Assembly (NCBI GenBank): GCA_035995885.1
Contig: DASYKC010000193.1
Span: 3,947 to 67,946 of the forward strand
Direction: 5' to 3'
Origin: Schlegelella_A sp035995885
GTDB taxonomy: Bacteria > Pseudomonadota > Gammaproteobacteria > Burkholderiales > Burkholderiaceae_C
DNA length: 64,000 nt
The translations under genes and the position numbers were made by a program. Under the pieces are notes generated by a model that had not been told where the DNA came from, made no database searches, and saw only the letters and a program-made list of their open reading frames with translations. Below, in pieces: positions 53,799-61,867 of the stretch; the stretch's first letter is position 1; each line of letters opens with the position of its first letter.

Positions 53799-55076
53799 AT
53801 GCTCCAGCAGATCATCGATCGCCGCCTGGCGGGCAAGAACAAATCGATCGGCAACCGCGAGCGCTTCCTGCGCCGCTATCAGGGCCAGTTGCGCGACGCG
53901 GTCAGGAAGGCCGTCGACAAGCGCGGCATCCGCGACATCGAGCAGGGCGAGGACATCCACCTGCCCAAGCGCGACATCAAGGAGCCGTCGTTCGGCCACG
54001 GCCAGGGCGGCGCGCGCGAGATCGTCCATCCCGGCAACCAGGAATACGTTCGCGGCGACCACATCGAGCGGCCGCAGGGCGGCTCGGGGCGCGGCAGCGG
54101 GGCAGGACAGGCGGGCGATTCCGGCGAGGGCGAGGACGATTTCGTCTTCCACCTCACCAAGGAAGAGTTCATGCAGATCTTCTTCGACGACCTCGCGCTG
54201 CCGCGGATGATGCGCACGCAGATCGCCGAAGCGCCCGAGCTGAAGAGCCATCGCGCCGGCTACTCGAACCAGGGAACGCCGAGCAACCTCTCGGTGATTC
54301 GGTCGATGCGTGGCGCGATCAGCCGCCGTGTCGCCATCGGCGCCGGCTCGCGCGCCGAGCTGCTCGCGCTCGAGGCGCGCCTGGCGGAGATGCCCGAGGT
54401 CCTCGACGCCGCCCAGGAGCTCGCCAAGAAGGAGCTCGAGCTGCAGATCGCCGCCTTGCGCGCGCGCCTCGACCGCATCCCCTACATCGATCCGATCGAC
54501 CTGCGCTTTCGCAACCGCGTCCGCATGCCGATCCCGACGGCGAAGGCGGTGATGTTCTGCCTGATGGACGTCTCGGGCTCGATGGACGAGGCGAGGAAGG
54601 ATCTCTCGAAGCGCTTCTTCATCCTGCTCTATCTCTTCCTGACGCGCCACTACGAGAAGATCGACATCGTTTTCATCCGCCACCACACGCAGGCCCAGGA
54701 GGTCGACGAGGAGAACTTCTTCCGCGCCCGCGAGACCGGCGGCACGGTCGTCTCGAGCGCGCTCGTCCTGATGGACGAGATCATCAAGGAGCGCTACTCG
54801 CCGAGCGACTGGAACATCTACGCCGCGCAGGCGAGCGACGGCGACAACTGGCATCACGACTCGGGCCGCTGCCGCGAGCTCCTCACCGAAAGCATCCTGC
54901 CCAAGTGCCGCTACTTCGCCTACGTGCAGGTCGCCGACGAGGAGCAGAACCTCTGGGAGGAATACGCCCGCCTGCAGGAAACGCAGAAGCACTTCGCCAT
55001 GAGGAAGGTGACGCAGGCGTCGCAGATCTACCCGGTGTTTCGCGATCTCTTCAAGGCCGAAGGAGTTGCCGCATGA
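53799..55076 (+). CDS. yeaH: YeaH/YhbH-family (DUF444) vWA-domain protein
   Basis: 425 aa. N-terminal basic/helical region (IIDRRLAGKNKSIGNRERFL), a Gly-rich linker (about 92-112), and a C-terminal von Willebrand A-like domain with the MIDAS motif DVSGSMD at 257-263 and SDGDNWHHDSGRC. Partner of PrkA in the same operon, 23 bases downstream; the stop overlaps the spoVR start. Proposed to act with PrkA in stress signalling; mechanism unknown. Confidence 0.95.
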   Translation: MLQQIIDRRLAGKNKSIGNRERFLRRYQGQLRDAVRKAVDKRGIRDIEQGEDIHLPKRDIKEPSFGHGQGGAREIVHPGNQEYVRGDHIERPQGGSGRGSGAGQAGDSGEGEDDFVFHLTKEEFMQIFFDDLALPRMMRTQIAEAPELKSHRAGYSNQGTPSNLSVIRSMRGAISRRVAIGAGSRAELLALEARLAEMPEVLDAAQELAKKELELQIAALRARLDRIPYIDPIDLRFRNRVRMPIPTAKAVMFCLMDVSGSMDEARKDLSKRFFILLYLFLTRHYEKIDIVFIRHHTQAQEVDEENFFRARETGGTVVSSALVLMDEIIKERYSPSDWNIYAAQASDGDNWHHDSGRCRELLTESILPKCRYFAYVQVADEEQNLWEEYARLQETQKHFAMRKVTQASQIYPVFRDLFKAEGVAA

Positions 55077-56692
55077 CGACGCATCACGCGCCGGTCAAGA
55101 CCGAGCACAAGAGCGCGGCGCGCCGCAAGCTCCGGCCCGAGCGCTCGCTGCCGCAGGCGCCGCTGCCCGCCGGCCCGCGCGCCGCGCATCCGCTGCCCGA
55201 CCCGAGCGACTGGACCTTCGAGCTGATCGAGACCTATCACGAGAAGATCCGCGCCGCCGCGCACCGCTACGCGCTCGACACCTACCCGAACCAGCTCGAG
55301 GTCATCACCGCCGAGCAGATGATGGACGCCTACGCCTCGGTCGGCATGCCGGTGAACTACCGGCACTGGAGCTACGGCAAGGAGTTCATCGCCAACGAGC
55401 GCAGCTACCGGCGCGGCCAGATGGGCCTCGCCTACGAGATCGTCATCAATTCCGACCCCTGCATCAGCTACCTGATGGAGGAGAACACGACGGCGATGCA
55501 GGCGCTCGTGATCGCCCACGCGGCGTACGGGCACAACAGCTTCTTCAAGGGCAACTATCTGTTTCGCCTCTGGACCGACGCGTCGTCGATCATCGACTAC
55601 CTCGTCTATGCGCGGAACTACATCGCCGAGTGCGAAGAAAAGCACGGCATGCAGGCGGTCGAGGACCTCCTCGACAGCTGCCACGCGCTGCAGAACTACG
55701 GCGTCGACCGCTATCACCGGCCGAGCAAGATCTCGCTGGTCGAAGAGCTCGCGCGCCGGACCGAGCGGCAGGCGTATGCGCAGACGCAGGTCAACGACAT
55801 CTGGCGCACGCTGCCGCGGCGCGTCGAGCGCCCCGGCGAGGCCGACGAGACCAAGCGCTTCCCGAGCGAGCCGCAGGAAAACATCCTCTACTTCATCGAG
55901 AAGAACGCGCCGCTGCTCGAGCCGTGGCAGCGCGAGGTCGTCCGCATCGTCAGGAAGATCGCGCAGTACTTCTATCCGCAGCGGCAGACCCAGGTGATGA
56001 ACGAAGGCTGGGCGACGTTCTGGCACCACCTGCTCCTGAACACGCTCTACGACGAAGGCCACCTCACCGACGGCGTGATGATCGAGTGGCTGAAGTCGCA
56101 CACCAACGTCATCTTCCAGCCGCCCGTCGGCCACCGCGCCTACAGCGGCCTCAACCCGTACGCGCTCGGCTTCGCGATGTACACCGACATCCGGCGCATC
56201 TGCGAGCACCCGACCGACGAGGACCGCGACTGGTTCCCGAACCTCGCCGGAACGCCGTGGCTGCCGGCGCTGCACCACGCGATGCGCAACTTCAAGGACG
56301 AGAGCTTCATCGGCCAGTACCTGTCGCCGAAGGTGATCCGCGACCTGCGCCTGTTCGCGATCCTCGACGACGAGCACCAGGAGCACCTGCGCGTCTCGGC
56401 GATCCACGACACCCAGGGCTACCGCGAAGTGCGCGAGGCGCTGTCGCGCCAGTACGACCTCGCCAACCGCGAGCCCGACATCCAGGTCTGGAGCGTCAAC
56501 CTGCGCGGCGACCGATCGCTGACGCTGCGCCACACGCGCCACAACAACCGGCCGCTGCACGACGGCGCGAACGAAGTGCTGAAGCACGTCGCCCGCCTCT
56601 GGGGCTTCGGCGTCAACCTCGAAAGCGTCGACCAGTGGGGCGACGTGAGCAGCCACTGGTCGATCGCGGCGCCGGAGGAGGCGCCTCACTGA
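55073..56692 (+). CDS. spoVR: SpoVR-family protein (YcgB)
   Basis: 539 aa. LETYHEKI-like start (FELIETYHEKIRAAAHRYALD), YPNQLEVITAEQMMDAYASV, HAAYGHNSFFKGNYLF, MNEGWATFWHHLLLNTLYDEGHL in part, and RDLRLFAILDDEHQEHL are signature segments. His/Glu-rich motifs suggest metal binding. In Bacillus, SpoVR affects spore cortex; in Proteobacteria the protein is RpoS/RpoN-linked and of unknown function. Last gene of the prkA operon, coupled to yeaH by ATGA. Confidence 0.95.
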   Translation: MTTHHAPVKTEHKSAARRKLRPERSLPQAPLPAGPRAAHPLPDPSDWTFELIETYHEKIRAAAHRYALDTYPNQLEVITAEQMMDAYASVGMPVNYRHWSYGKEFIANERSYRRGQMGLAYEIVINSDPCISYLMEENTTAMQALVIAHAAYGHNSFFKGNYLFRLWTDASSIIDYLVYARNYIAECEEKHGMQAVEDLLDSCHALQNYGVDRYHRPSKISLVEELARRTERQAYAQTQVNDIWRTLPRRVERPGEADETKRFPSEPQENILYFIEKNAPLLEPWQREVVRIVRKIAQYFYPQRQTQVMNEGWATFWHHLLLNTLYDEGHLTDGVMIEWLKSHTNVIFQPPVGHRAYSGLNPYALGFAMYTDIRRICEHPTDEDRDWFPNLAGTPWLPALHHAMRNFKDESFIGQYLSPKVIRDLRLFAILDDEHQEHLRVSAIHDTQGYREVREALSRQYDLANREPDIQVWSVNLRGDRSLTLRHTRHNNRPLHDGANEVLKHVARLWGFGVNLESVDQWGDVSSHWSIAAPEEAPH

Positions 56693-56701
56693 GGCGACTC
56701 C

Positions 56702-56722
56702 CCCGGCGCCGCGCGCGCCGGG
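56702..56722 (+). terminator. Strong stem-loop after spoVR
   Basis: CCCGGCGC (56702-56709) pairs with GCGCCGGG (56715-56722) around a five-base loop, ten bases after the spoVR stop. It is very stable but lacks a U-tract; it may end or protect the operon mRNA. Confidence 0.5.
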
Positions 56723-56743
56723 ACAGGGTTGCTCCCGCCCCAA

Positions 56744-56765
56744 CCCCTCCCTCCGGGAGGAGGGG
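56744..56765. repeat. REP-like palindrome between convergent genes
   Basis: CCCCTCC (56744-56750) and GGAGGGG (56759-56765) flank CTCCGGGA. Such pyrimidine/purine palindromes often occur as dispersed intergenic repeats in GC-rich genomes; only one copy is in this window, so repeat status is unproven. It could also act as a bidirectional terminator between spoVR and the FAD-linked dehydrogenase gene. Confidence 0.4.
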
Positions 56766-56794
56766 TCGACCCCGGTCGGGTCGCGCGCTTCGCG

Positions 56795-58216
56795 CTATAG
56801 GGTGAAGATCTTGCCGGGGTTCATGATGTTTTTCGGGTCGAGCGCGCGCTTGACGGTGCGCATCATGTCGATCGCGCCGGCGCCGGCCTCGCTCTTCAGG
56901 AACTCCATCTTGTGCAGGCCGACGCCGTGCTCGCCGCTGCACGTGCCGTCGACCGCGAGCGCGCGCATGACGACGCCTTCGTTGAGGCGCTCGGCGGTCT
57001 CGCGCTCCGCCGGCTGGGTCGGGTCGACGAGGTAGGCGATGTGGAAGTTGCCGTCGCCGACGTGGCCGACGATGTAGTGCTGCATGCCGGCCGCGATCGC
57101 CTCCTCCGACGCCTGCGTCACCGATTCGGCCAGCCGCGAGATCGGCACGCAGGTGTCGGTGGTGACGGTGCGGCAGCCGGCCTTCATCTGCAGGCCGGCG
57201 AAGTAGGCGCGGTGGCGCGCCGCCCAGAGCTTCTTGCGCTCCTCCGGCGTCGTCGCCCACTGGAAGCCTTCGCCGCCGTGCTCCTTGGCGATCTCCTGCA
57301 CCGTCGCTGCCTGCTCGGCGACGCTCGCCTCGCTGCCGTGGAACTCCATCAGCAGCATCGGCGCTTCGGTGAGCGAGAGCTTGTCGTGGCGGTTCACGGC
57401 CTGCACCGCGAAGCGGTCGAGCAGCTCGCAGCGGGCGATCGGAATGCCCATCTGGATGATCTCGATCGTCGTCCGCACGGCGGCGTCGATCGACGGGAAG
57501 GTGCAGGTCGCCGCCGACATCGCCTCGGGCACCGGGTAGACGCGCAGCGTGATCTCGGTCATGACGCCGAGCGTGCCTTCGCTGCCGACCATGAGCCGGG
57601 TCAGGTCGTAGCCGGCCGACGACTTGCGTGCCCGCGTCCCGGTGTGGATCACCGCGCCGCTCGCCGTGACGACGGTCAGGCCGAGGACGTTCTCGCGCAT
57701 CGTCCCGTAGCGGACGGCATTGGTGCCGCTCGCCCGCGTCGCGCTCATGCCGCCGATCGAGGCGTCGGCGCCGGGATCGATCGGAAAGAACAGGCCCGTG
57801 TGGCGGATCTCGTCGTTGACCTGCGTCCGCGTCACGCCGGCCTCGACGGTGACGGTGAGGTCCTCGGCGTTGACGGCGAGGACCTTGTTCATCCGCGACA
57901 GGTCGATGCTGACGCCGCCCTGGACCGCGAGCAGATGCCCCTCGAGCGACGAGCCGACGCCGAACGGGATCACCGGCACCGCGTGCTCGTCGGCGAGCTT
58001 GACGACCGCGGCAACGTCGTCGGTGCTTTCGCAGAAGACGACCGCCTCGGGCGGCGGCGCATCGATCGGCGACTCGTCGCGGCCGTGCTGCTCGCGCACG
58101 ACGAGCGCGGTCGAGCAGCGGTCGCCGAAGGCCGCCTTGAGCGCGTCGATCATCGCCGGCGGCACAGCGCGCGGCGCGAGCTGGGGCAGCAGGTGGGCGG
58201 GCAGGGGTGCGTTCAT
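56795..58216 (-). CDS. FAD-linked oxidase (D-lactate dehydrogenase / GlcD family)
   Basis: 473 aa. PCMH-type FAD-binding domain with VPVIPFGVGSSLEGHLLAVQ, DPGADASIGGMSATRASGTN and GSEGTLGVMTEITLRVYP; C-terminal domain with HVGDGNFHI (metal/substrate His) and GTCSGEHGVGLHKMEFL, ending DPKNIMNPGKIF. Oxidises a 2-hydroxyacid, most likely D-lactate, feeding electrons to quinone or cytochrome. The ATG at 58216 has GGAGA upstream; in-frame starts at 58249 and 58270 would add 11-18 residues. Confidence 0.92.
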   Translation of the reverse strand: MNAPLPAHLLPQLAPRAVPPAMIDALKAAFGDRCSTALVVREQHGRDESPIDAPPPEAVVFCESTDDVAAVVKLADEHAVPVIPFGVGSSLEGHLLAVQGGVSIDLSRMNKVLAVNAEDLTVTVEAGVTRTQVNDEIRHTGLFFPIDPGADASIGGMSATRASGTNAVRYGTMRENVLGLTVVTASGAVIHTGTRARKSSAGYDLTRLMVGSEGTLGVMTEITLRVYPVPEAMSAATCTFPSIDAAVRTTIEIIQMGIPIARCELLDRFAVQAVNRHDKLSLTEAPMLLMEFHGSEASVAEQAATVQEIAKEHGGEGFQWATTPEERKKLWAARHRAYFAGLQMKAGCRTVTTDTCVPISRLAESVTQASEEAIAAGMQHYIVGHVGDGNFHIAYLVDPTQPAERETAERLNEGVVMRALAVDGTCSGEHGVGLHKMEFLKSEAGAGAIDMMRTVKRALDPKNIMNPGKIFTL

Positions 58217-58311
58217 GCGAGTCTCCGCGGCAGCAGGGCCGAGAGACATTGTAGGAACCGGCTTCGTCACCGATCGGATTGGCCCTTCGCCGCTGCTAGG
58301 ATGGCCCGACC

Positions 58312-58905
58312 ATGGCCCATCGCCTGACCCAGATCGCGACCCGCACCGGCGACGACGGCACGACCGGCCTCGGCGACGGCAGCCGCGTCGCCAAGAGCCA
58401 CCTGCGGATCGCCGCCCTCGGCGATGTCGACGAGCTCAACTCGAACCTCGGCGTCCTCCTCGCCGAGCCCTTGCCCGACGACGTCCGCGAGCTCCTCGTC
58501 GTCGTCCAGCACGAGCTCTTCAACCTCGGCGGCGAGCTGTCGATCCCTGGCTATGCGCTCCTGAAGATCGAGGCCGTCGCGCACCTCGACGAGGCGCTCG
58601 CGCACTACAACGCCGCGCTGCCGCGCTTGAAGGAATTCATCCTGCCGGCCGGGACCCGCAGTGCCGCGCTCGCCCACGTCGGCCGCACCGTCGCGCGCCG
58701 CGCCGAGCGCGCCGTCGTCGCGTTGGCGGGGAGCGAGGCGGTGCGCAGCGAGGCACGCCAGTACCTGAACCGCCTCAGCGACCTGCTGTTCGTCCTCGCC
58801 CGCGTCCTCAACCGCGCCAACCTCGACGGGCTCGGCGGCGACGACGTCTACTGGAAGAGCGAGCGGCTCGCCCGCGACGCGGGCGGATCGGACGACGAGG
58901 ACTGA
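58312..58905 (+). CDS. pduO: Cob(I)alamin adenosyltransferase, PduO type
   Basis: 197 aa. RTGDDGTTGLGDGSRVAKS is the ATP-binding P-loop-like motif; LGDVDELNSNLGV and the C-terminal RRAERAVVALAG and NRLSDLLFVLARVLNR carry the substrate and intersubunit residues. Transfers adenosyl to cob(I)alamin, giving coenzyme B12. Divergent from the FAD-linked dehydrogenase. No other cobalamin genes are nearby. Confidence 0.94.
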   Translation: MAHRLTQIATRTGDDGTTGLGDGSRVAKSHLRIAALGDVDELNSNLGVLLAEPLPDDVRELLVVVQHELFNLGGELSIPGYALLKIEAVAHLDEALAHYNAALPRLKEFILPAGTRSAALAHVGRTVARRAERAVVALAGSEAVRSEARQYLNRLSDLLFVLARVLNRANLDGLGGDDVYWKSERLARDAGGSDDED

Positions 58906-59002
58906 GCCGGGGACCGGCCGAGCCGGGAAGAAAGCGAGAGCCGAACGACACGCACGCTTGCCGTCGCCGCGCTCGAAGGTCCCGCCCGACGGCGCCGATC
59001 GA

Positions 59003-59668
59003 CTAGGCGCCGACGAGCAGATCGCGCTCGGCGATCCACGTCACGCCGGCGCCGGCCGGCGCGCGCTGCAGGCGCAGCTCGACTTCTCTGAGGTCGTCGT
59101 CCGCGAGGCTGCGATAGAGAAAGTCGCCCGGATTGCCGGGCTCGCCGACGACGAAGAGCTGCGACGTCACCTCGCCGATCGCGGCATGGCGCAGCTTGAC
59201 GTGGATGTGCGGCGTCCGCCCCGGGTACGGCACCGGCCGGATCGTCCGGAAGCGATAGCCGCCGTGCGCATCGCTGCGCGTCGCGCCGAAGCCCTGAAAA
59301 CCGGCGTCGATGCGATCACCGGCGCCGCGCGGATGGCGGTAGCTGCCGAAGACGTCGCACTGCCAGATCTCGATCTCGGCGCCATCGACGGCGCGGCCGT
59401 TGCCGTCGCGGACGACGCCGTGCAGGTCGAGGTGCTCGCCGCGCGCCGGCGCCAGCGGTTGGCCGTCGGGCGCGCGACCGCGCACGGTGGTGAGGTCGGC
59501 GTCCCAGTCGAGCGAGCGGGCGCGGTAGGCGAGCGACGGATAGAAAGGCCCGTCGGTCATCGCCGGCAGGCCGCGCGCCGCGGCCAGCGCCGGCCAGCCG
59601 ACGGCAGCGACCGCGCCGGCGCCTGCGGCGACGATCAGGCGACGGCGGTCGGCGGCTTTTGCATCCAT
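59003..59668 (-). CDS. Exported intradiol dioxygenase-family protein
   Basis: 221 aa. A twin-arginine-like N-terminus (RRRLIVAAGAGAVAAVGWPALAA) suggests export. The core shows EIWQCDVFGSYRHP (Tyr ligand), GFQGFGATRSDAHGGYRFRT and PVPYPGRTPHIHVKL (Tyr and two His), so all four Fe(III) ligands of intradiol dioxygenases appear present. Distinct from the cytoplasmic PcaGH at 22-23.6 kb. The natural substrate outside the cytoplasm is unknown. Downstream of aroG on the same strand (about 30 bases), so possibly co-transcribed. Confidence 0.87.
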   Translation of the reverse strand: MDAKAADRRRLIVAAGAGAVAAVGWPALAAARGLPAMTDGPFYPSLAYRARSLDWDADLTTVRGRAPDGQPLAPARGEHLDLHGVVRDGNGRAVDGAEIEIWQCDVFGSYRHPRGAGDRIDAGFQGFGATRSDAHGGYRFRTIRPVPYPGRTPHIHVKLRHAAIGEVTSQLFVVGEPGNPGDFLYRSLADDDLREVELRLQRAPAGAGVTWIAERDLLVGA

Positions 59669-59699
59669 CGCGCCATTGGAGCCGCTCGCGCTCGCGCGG

Positions 59700-60857
59700 T
59701 CAAACCGGCGCCGCGGCGACGCCGGCGCCGTGCGTGGCCCGCCGCGCCGCGACGGCGGCGCTGAGCGTCTCGAGCGTGCGCACCGAATCGTCCCAGCCGA
59801 GGCAGGCGTCGGTGATGCTCTGGCCGTAGACGAGTTGGGCCGGGTCGTCTTTGCCGGCGGCGAACTTCTGCGCGCCCGCCCGGAGATGGCTCTCGACCAT
59901 CACGCCGAAGACGCAGCGGTTGCCGCCTTCGACCTGCGCGGCGAGGTCGCGCGCGACCTCGATCTGGCGCGTGTGCAGCTTGCCGCTGTTGGCGTGGCTG
60001 CAGTCGACCATCAAGGTGCACAGCAGCTTGGCCGCCTCGATCTCACGGCAGGCGGCGGCGATCGACGCGGCGTCGTAGTTCGGCGCCTTGCCGCCGCGCA
60101 GGATGACGTGGCAATCGGCGTTGCCGCGCGTCTCGACGATCGCGACCTGGCCGTTCTTGTGCACCGAGAGGAAGTGGTGCGGCCGTGCTGCCGCCTGGAT
60201 CGCGTCGATGGCGATTCTGATGTTGCCGTCGGTGCCGTTCTTGAAGCCGATCGGCGCCGACAGTCCCGAGGCGAGCTCGCGGTGGACCTGGCTCTCGGTC
60301 GTGCGCGCGCCGATCGCGCCCCAGGCGATCAGGTCGCCGAGGTATTGCGGCGAGATGACGTCGAGGAACTCGCTGCCCGCCGGCATGCCGAGCTTGTTGA
60401 TCTCGAGCAGGAGCTGGCGGCCGATGCGCAGGCCCTCGTCGATGCGATAGCTTTCGTCGAGGTAGGGGTCGTTGATGAGGCCCTTCCAGCCGACCGTCGT
60501 CCGCGGCTTCTCGAAGTAGACGCGCATGACGATCTCGAGCGTGCCGGCGAAGCGCTCGCGCTCGGCCTTGAGCTTCCTCGCGTACTCGACCGCGGCGAGC
60601 GGGTCGTGGATCGAGCACGGTCCCATGATGACGAGCAGGCGATCGTCGTCGCGGCGCATGATGCGGCGGATCGATTCCCGGGTCGCGCCGATGAGCGACT
60701 CGACCGCGGTCCCGGCGATCGGGAAAAAGCGGATCAGGTGCTCCGGCGGCGGCAGCGGCGTCACGTTCTCGATCCGCTGGTCGTCGGTGCGGCTGGTGCG
60801 CTCGCCGACCGCATAGGCACTCTCGAAGCCCGGTTTGTTGTTCGTCGCCATGGTCAT
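59700..60857 (-). CDS. aroG: 3-deoxy-7-phosphoheptulonate synthase (DAHP synthase, class I)
   Basis: 385 aa. IMGPCSIHDPLAAVEYARKL, VYFEKPRTTVGWKGLINDP, GARTTESQVHRELASGLS, FKNGTDGN and YGQSITDACLGWDD are class I AroG/F/H motifs. First step of the shikimate pathway: PEP + erythrose 4-phosphate. GGAG lies four bases before the ATG at 60857; the second ATG (60851) is an alternative. A complete attenuator (leader peptide, antiterminator, terminator) lies directly upstream, so expression should follow aromatic aminoacyl-tRNA supply. Confidence 0.96.
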   Translation of the reverse strand: MTMATNNKPGFESAYAVGERTSRTDDQRIENVTPLPPPEHLIRFFPIAGTAVESLIGATRESIRRIMRRDDDRLLVIMGPCSIHDPLAAVEYARKLKAERERFAGTLEIVMRVYFEKPRTTVGWKGLINDPYLDESYRIDEGLRIGRQLLLEINKLGMPAGSEFLDVISPQYLGDLIAWGAIGARTTESQVHRELASGLSAPIGFKNGTDGNIRIAIDAIQAAARPHHFLSVHKNGQVAIVETRGNADCHVILRGGKAPNYDAASIAAACREIEAAKLLCTLMVDCSHANSGKLHTRQIEVARDLAAQVEGGNRCVFGVMVESHLRAGAQKFAAGKDDPAQLVYGQSITDACLGWDDSVRTLETLSAAVAARRATHGAGVAAAPV

Positions 60858-60883
60858 GCTGCTCCACTGAAAGAGTCGAGGCC

Positions 60884-60915
60884 AAAAAAAACCGCCGGGG
60901 GTTCCCGGCGGTTTT
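60884..60915 (-). terminator. Attenuator terminator in the aroG leader
   Basis: Minus strand: AAAACCGCCGGG (60915-60904), loop AACC, CCCGGCGGTTTT, ending in eight T (60891-60884). The 8-bp GC stem is extended by A-T pairs. It ends about 27 bases before the aroG ATG, inside the transcript, which is the place for attenuation rather than gene-end termination. Confidence 0.93.
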
Positions 60916-60939
60916 GGATTCGGTGTGCGCCTGATCTGC

Positions 60940-61014
60940 CTATGCGCTTGCCTCTCCAACCGCCGAGCGGTGCGAGAACGCAAAATAGGCAAAGAGCCAG
61001 GCGCGCGAAATCAT
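60940..61014 (-). CDS. aroG leader peptide (24 aa, aromatic-rich)
   Basis: Peptide MISRAWLFAYFAF followed by SHRSAVGEASA and TAG. Residues 6-13 include Trp, Phe, Tyr, Phe, Phe. A ribosome short of charged aromatic tRNA would stall at codons 6-13 (60999-60976), leaving the antiterminator segment free. With the terminator just downstream this is the standard leader-peptide layout of attenuated aromatic biosynthesis genes. No ribosome-binding site precedes the ATG; a promoter placed so that transcription starts at the ATG suggests leaderless translation. Confidence 0.88.
   Translation of the reverse strand: MISRAWLFAYFAFSHRSAVGEASA
60958..60966 (-). promoter_or_regulatory. Antiterminator segment of the aroG attenuator
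   Basis: Minus-strand TCGGCGGTT (within leader codons for Ser-Ala-Val) is complementary to AACCGCCGG-type sequence of the terminator's 5' arm (60913-60905). Pairing would prevent terminator formation; a ribosome at the leader stop codon would cover it. Confidence 0.75.
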
Positions 61015-61021
61015 GGGCGCC

Positions 61022-61052
61022 AATGTAGCACGGGCCCACAGGCCCCCGTCAA
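61022..61052 (-). promoter_or_regulatory. aroG promoter (TTGACG-19-TACATT, extended -10)
   Basis: Minus strand TTGACG (61052-61047), 19 bases, TGC-TACATT (extended -10; TACATT at 61027-61022). The expected start point is seven bases further, the A of the leader-peptide ATG at 61014. Spacing is longer than the ideal 17. Confidence 0.55.
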
Positions 61053-61072
61053 CGACGAAGGAGACAGAGATC

Positions 61073-61867
61073 ATGGATCGCAGGAAAGTGTTGTCTACGA
61101 GCGGTGCCGCGGCCGTCGCCGCGCTCGCCGGTTGTGCGAGCAGCGGCACGACGTCGTCGGCCGGCGCCGGCTCGCGCACCGTCTTCACGGTCGCCCAGCC
61201 GACGCTGCCGATCGTCGGCACGAGCGAGATGTTCCCGGTGCGGCGCATCTACTGCATCGGCCGCAACTACGCGGCGCACGCGCGCGAGATGGGATCGGAC
61301 CCGAACCGCGAGCCGCCGTTCTTCTTTCAAAAGCCGAGCGATGCGATCCAGTTCGTCGCCGTCGGCACGACCGCCGACCATCCGTACCCGCCGCTCACCA
61401 GGAACTATCACTACGAGATCGAGCTCGTCGCCGCGCTCGGCAAGGGCGGCCGCAACGTCCCGGTCGAGCAGGCGCTGGCGCTCGTCTACGGCTACACGAT
61501 CGGCCTCGATATGACGCGGCGCGACCTGCAGCGGGCGATGGGCGACGAGAAAAAGCCCTGGGAGATCGGCAAGAGCTTCGACCGTTCGGCGCCGATGGGG
61601 CCGCTGCACCGCGTCGCCGACGTCGGCCACTTCACCCAGGGGGAGATCTCGCTCAAGGTCAACGGCGTCGTCAAGCAGAGTGCCGACCTGAACATGATGA
61701 CCTGGAGCGTCGCCGAGCAGATCGCGAAGCTCTCGCAGGCGTTCGAGCTGATGCCGGGCGACCTGATCTACAGCGGCACGCCCGAGAACGTCGGCCCGGT
61801 GGTGGCCGGCGACGTCATGCAGGGATCGATCGCCGGCTTGCCGACGCTCGACGTCCGCGTCGTCTAG
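61073..61867 (+). CDS. Exported fumarylacetoacetate hydrolase-family lipoprotein
   Basis: 264 aa. The N-terminus RRKVLSTSGAAAVAALAGCAS combines a twin-arginine motif with a lipobox, unusual for a family that is normally cytoplasmic. The FAH domain has IYCIGRNYAAHAREMG, PFFFQKPSDAI, YEIELVAALGKGG (acidic metal ligands) and MMTWSVAEQIAKLSQAF, ending GDLIYSGTPENVGPV. Probably a hydrolase or decarboxylase of acylpyruvate-type acids in the periplasm (family knowledge plus inference). Divergent from aroG; convergent with the next gene, sharing four bases. Confidence 0.87.
   Translation: MDRRKVLSTSGAAAVAALAGCASSGTTSSAGAGSRTVFTVAQPTLPIVGTSEMFPVRRIYCIGRNYAAHAREMGSDPNREPPFFFQKPSDAIQFVAVGTTADHPYPPLTRNYHYEIELVAALGKGGRNVPVEQALALVYGYTIGLDMTRRDLQRAMGDEKKPWEIGKSFDRSAPMGPLHRVADVGHFTQGEISLKVNGVVKQSADLNMMTWSVAEQIAKLSQAFELMPGDLIYSGTPENVGPVVAGDVMQGSIAGLPTLDVRVV

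Noticed and set aside
53799..56692. A sporulation system because of the SpoVR name
   Set aside because: No other spore genes are present; prkA-yeaH-spoVR is a common stress operon in non-sporulating Proteobacteria.
60884..60915. Reading the aroG-upstream hairpin as the end of the FAH-family transcript
   Set aside because: The FAH-family gene is divergent and reads away; the U-tract is oriented towards aroG, behind the aromatic leader peptide.
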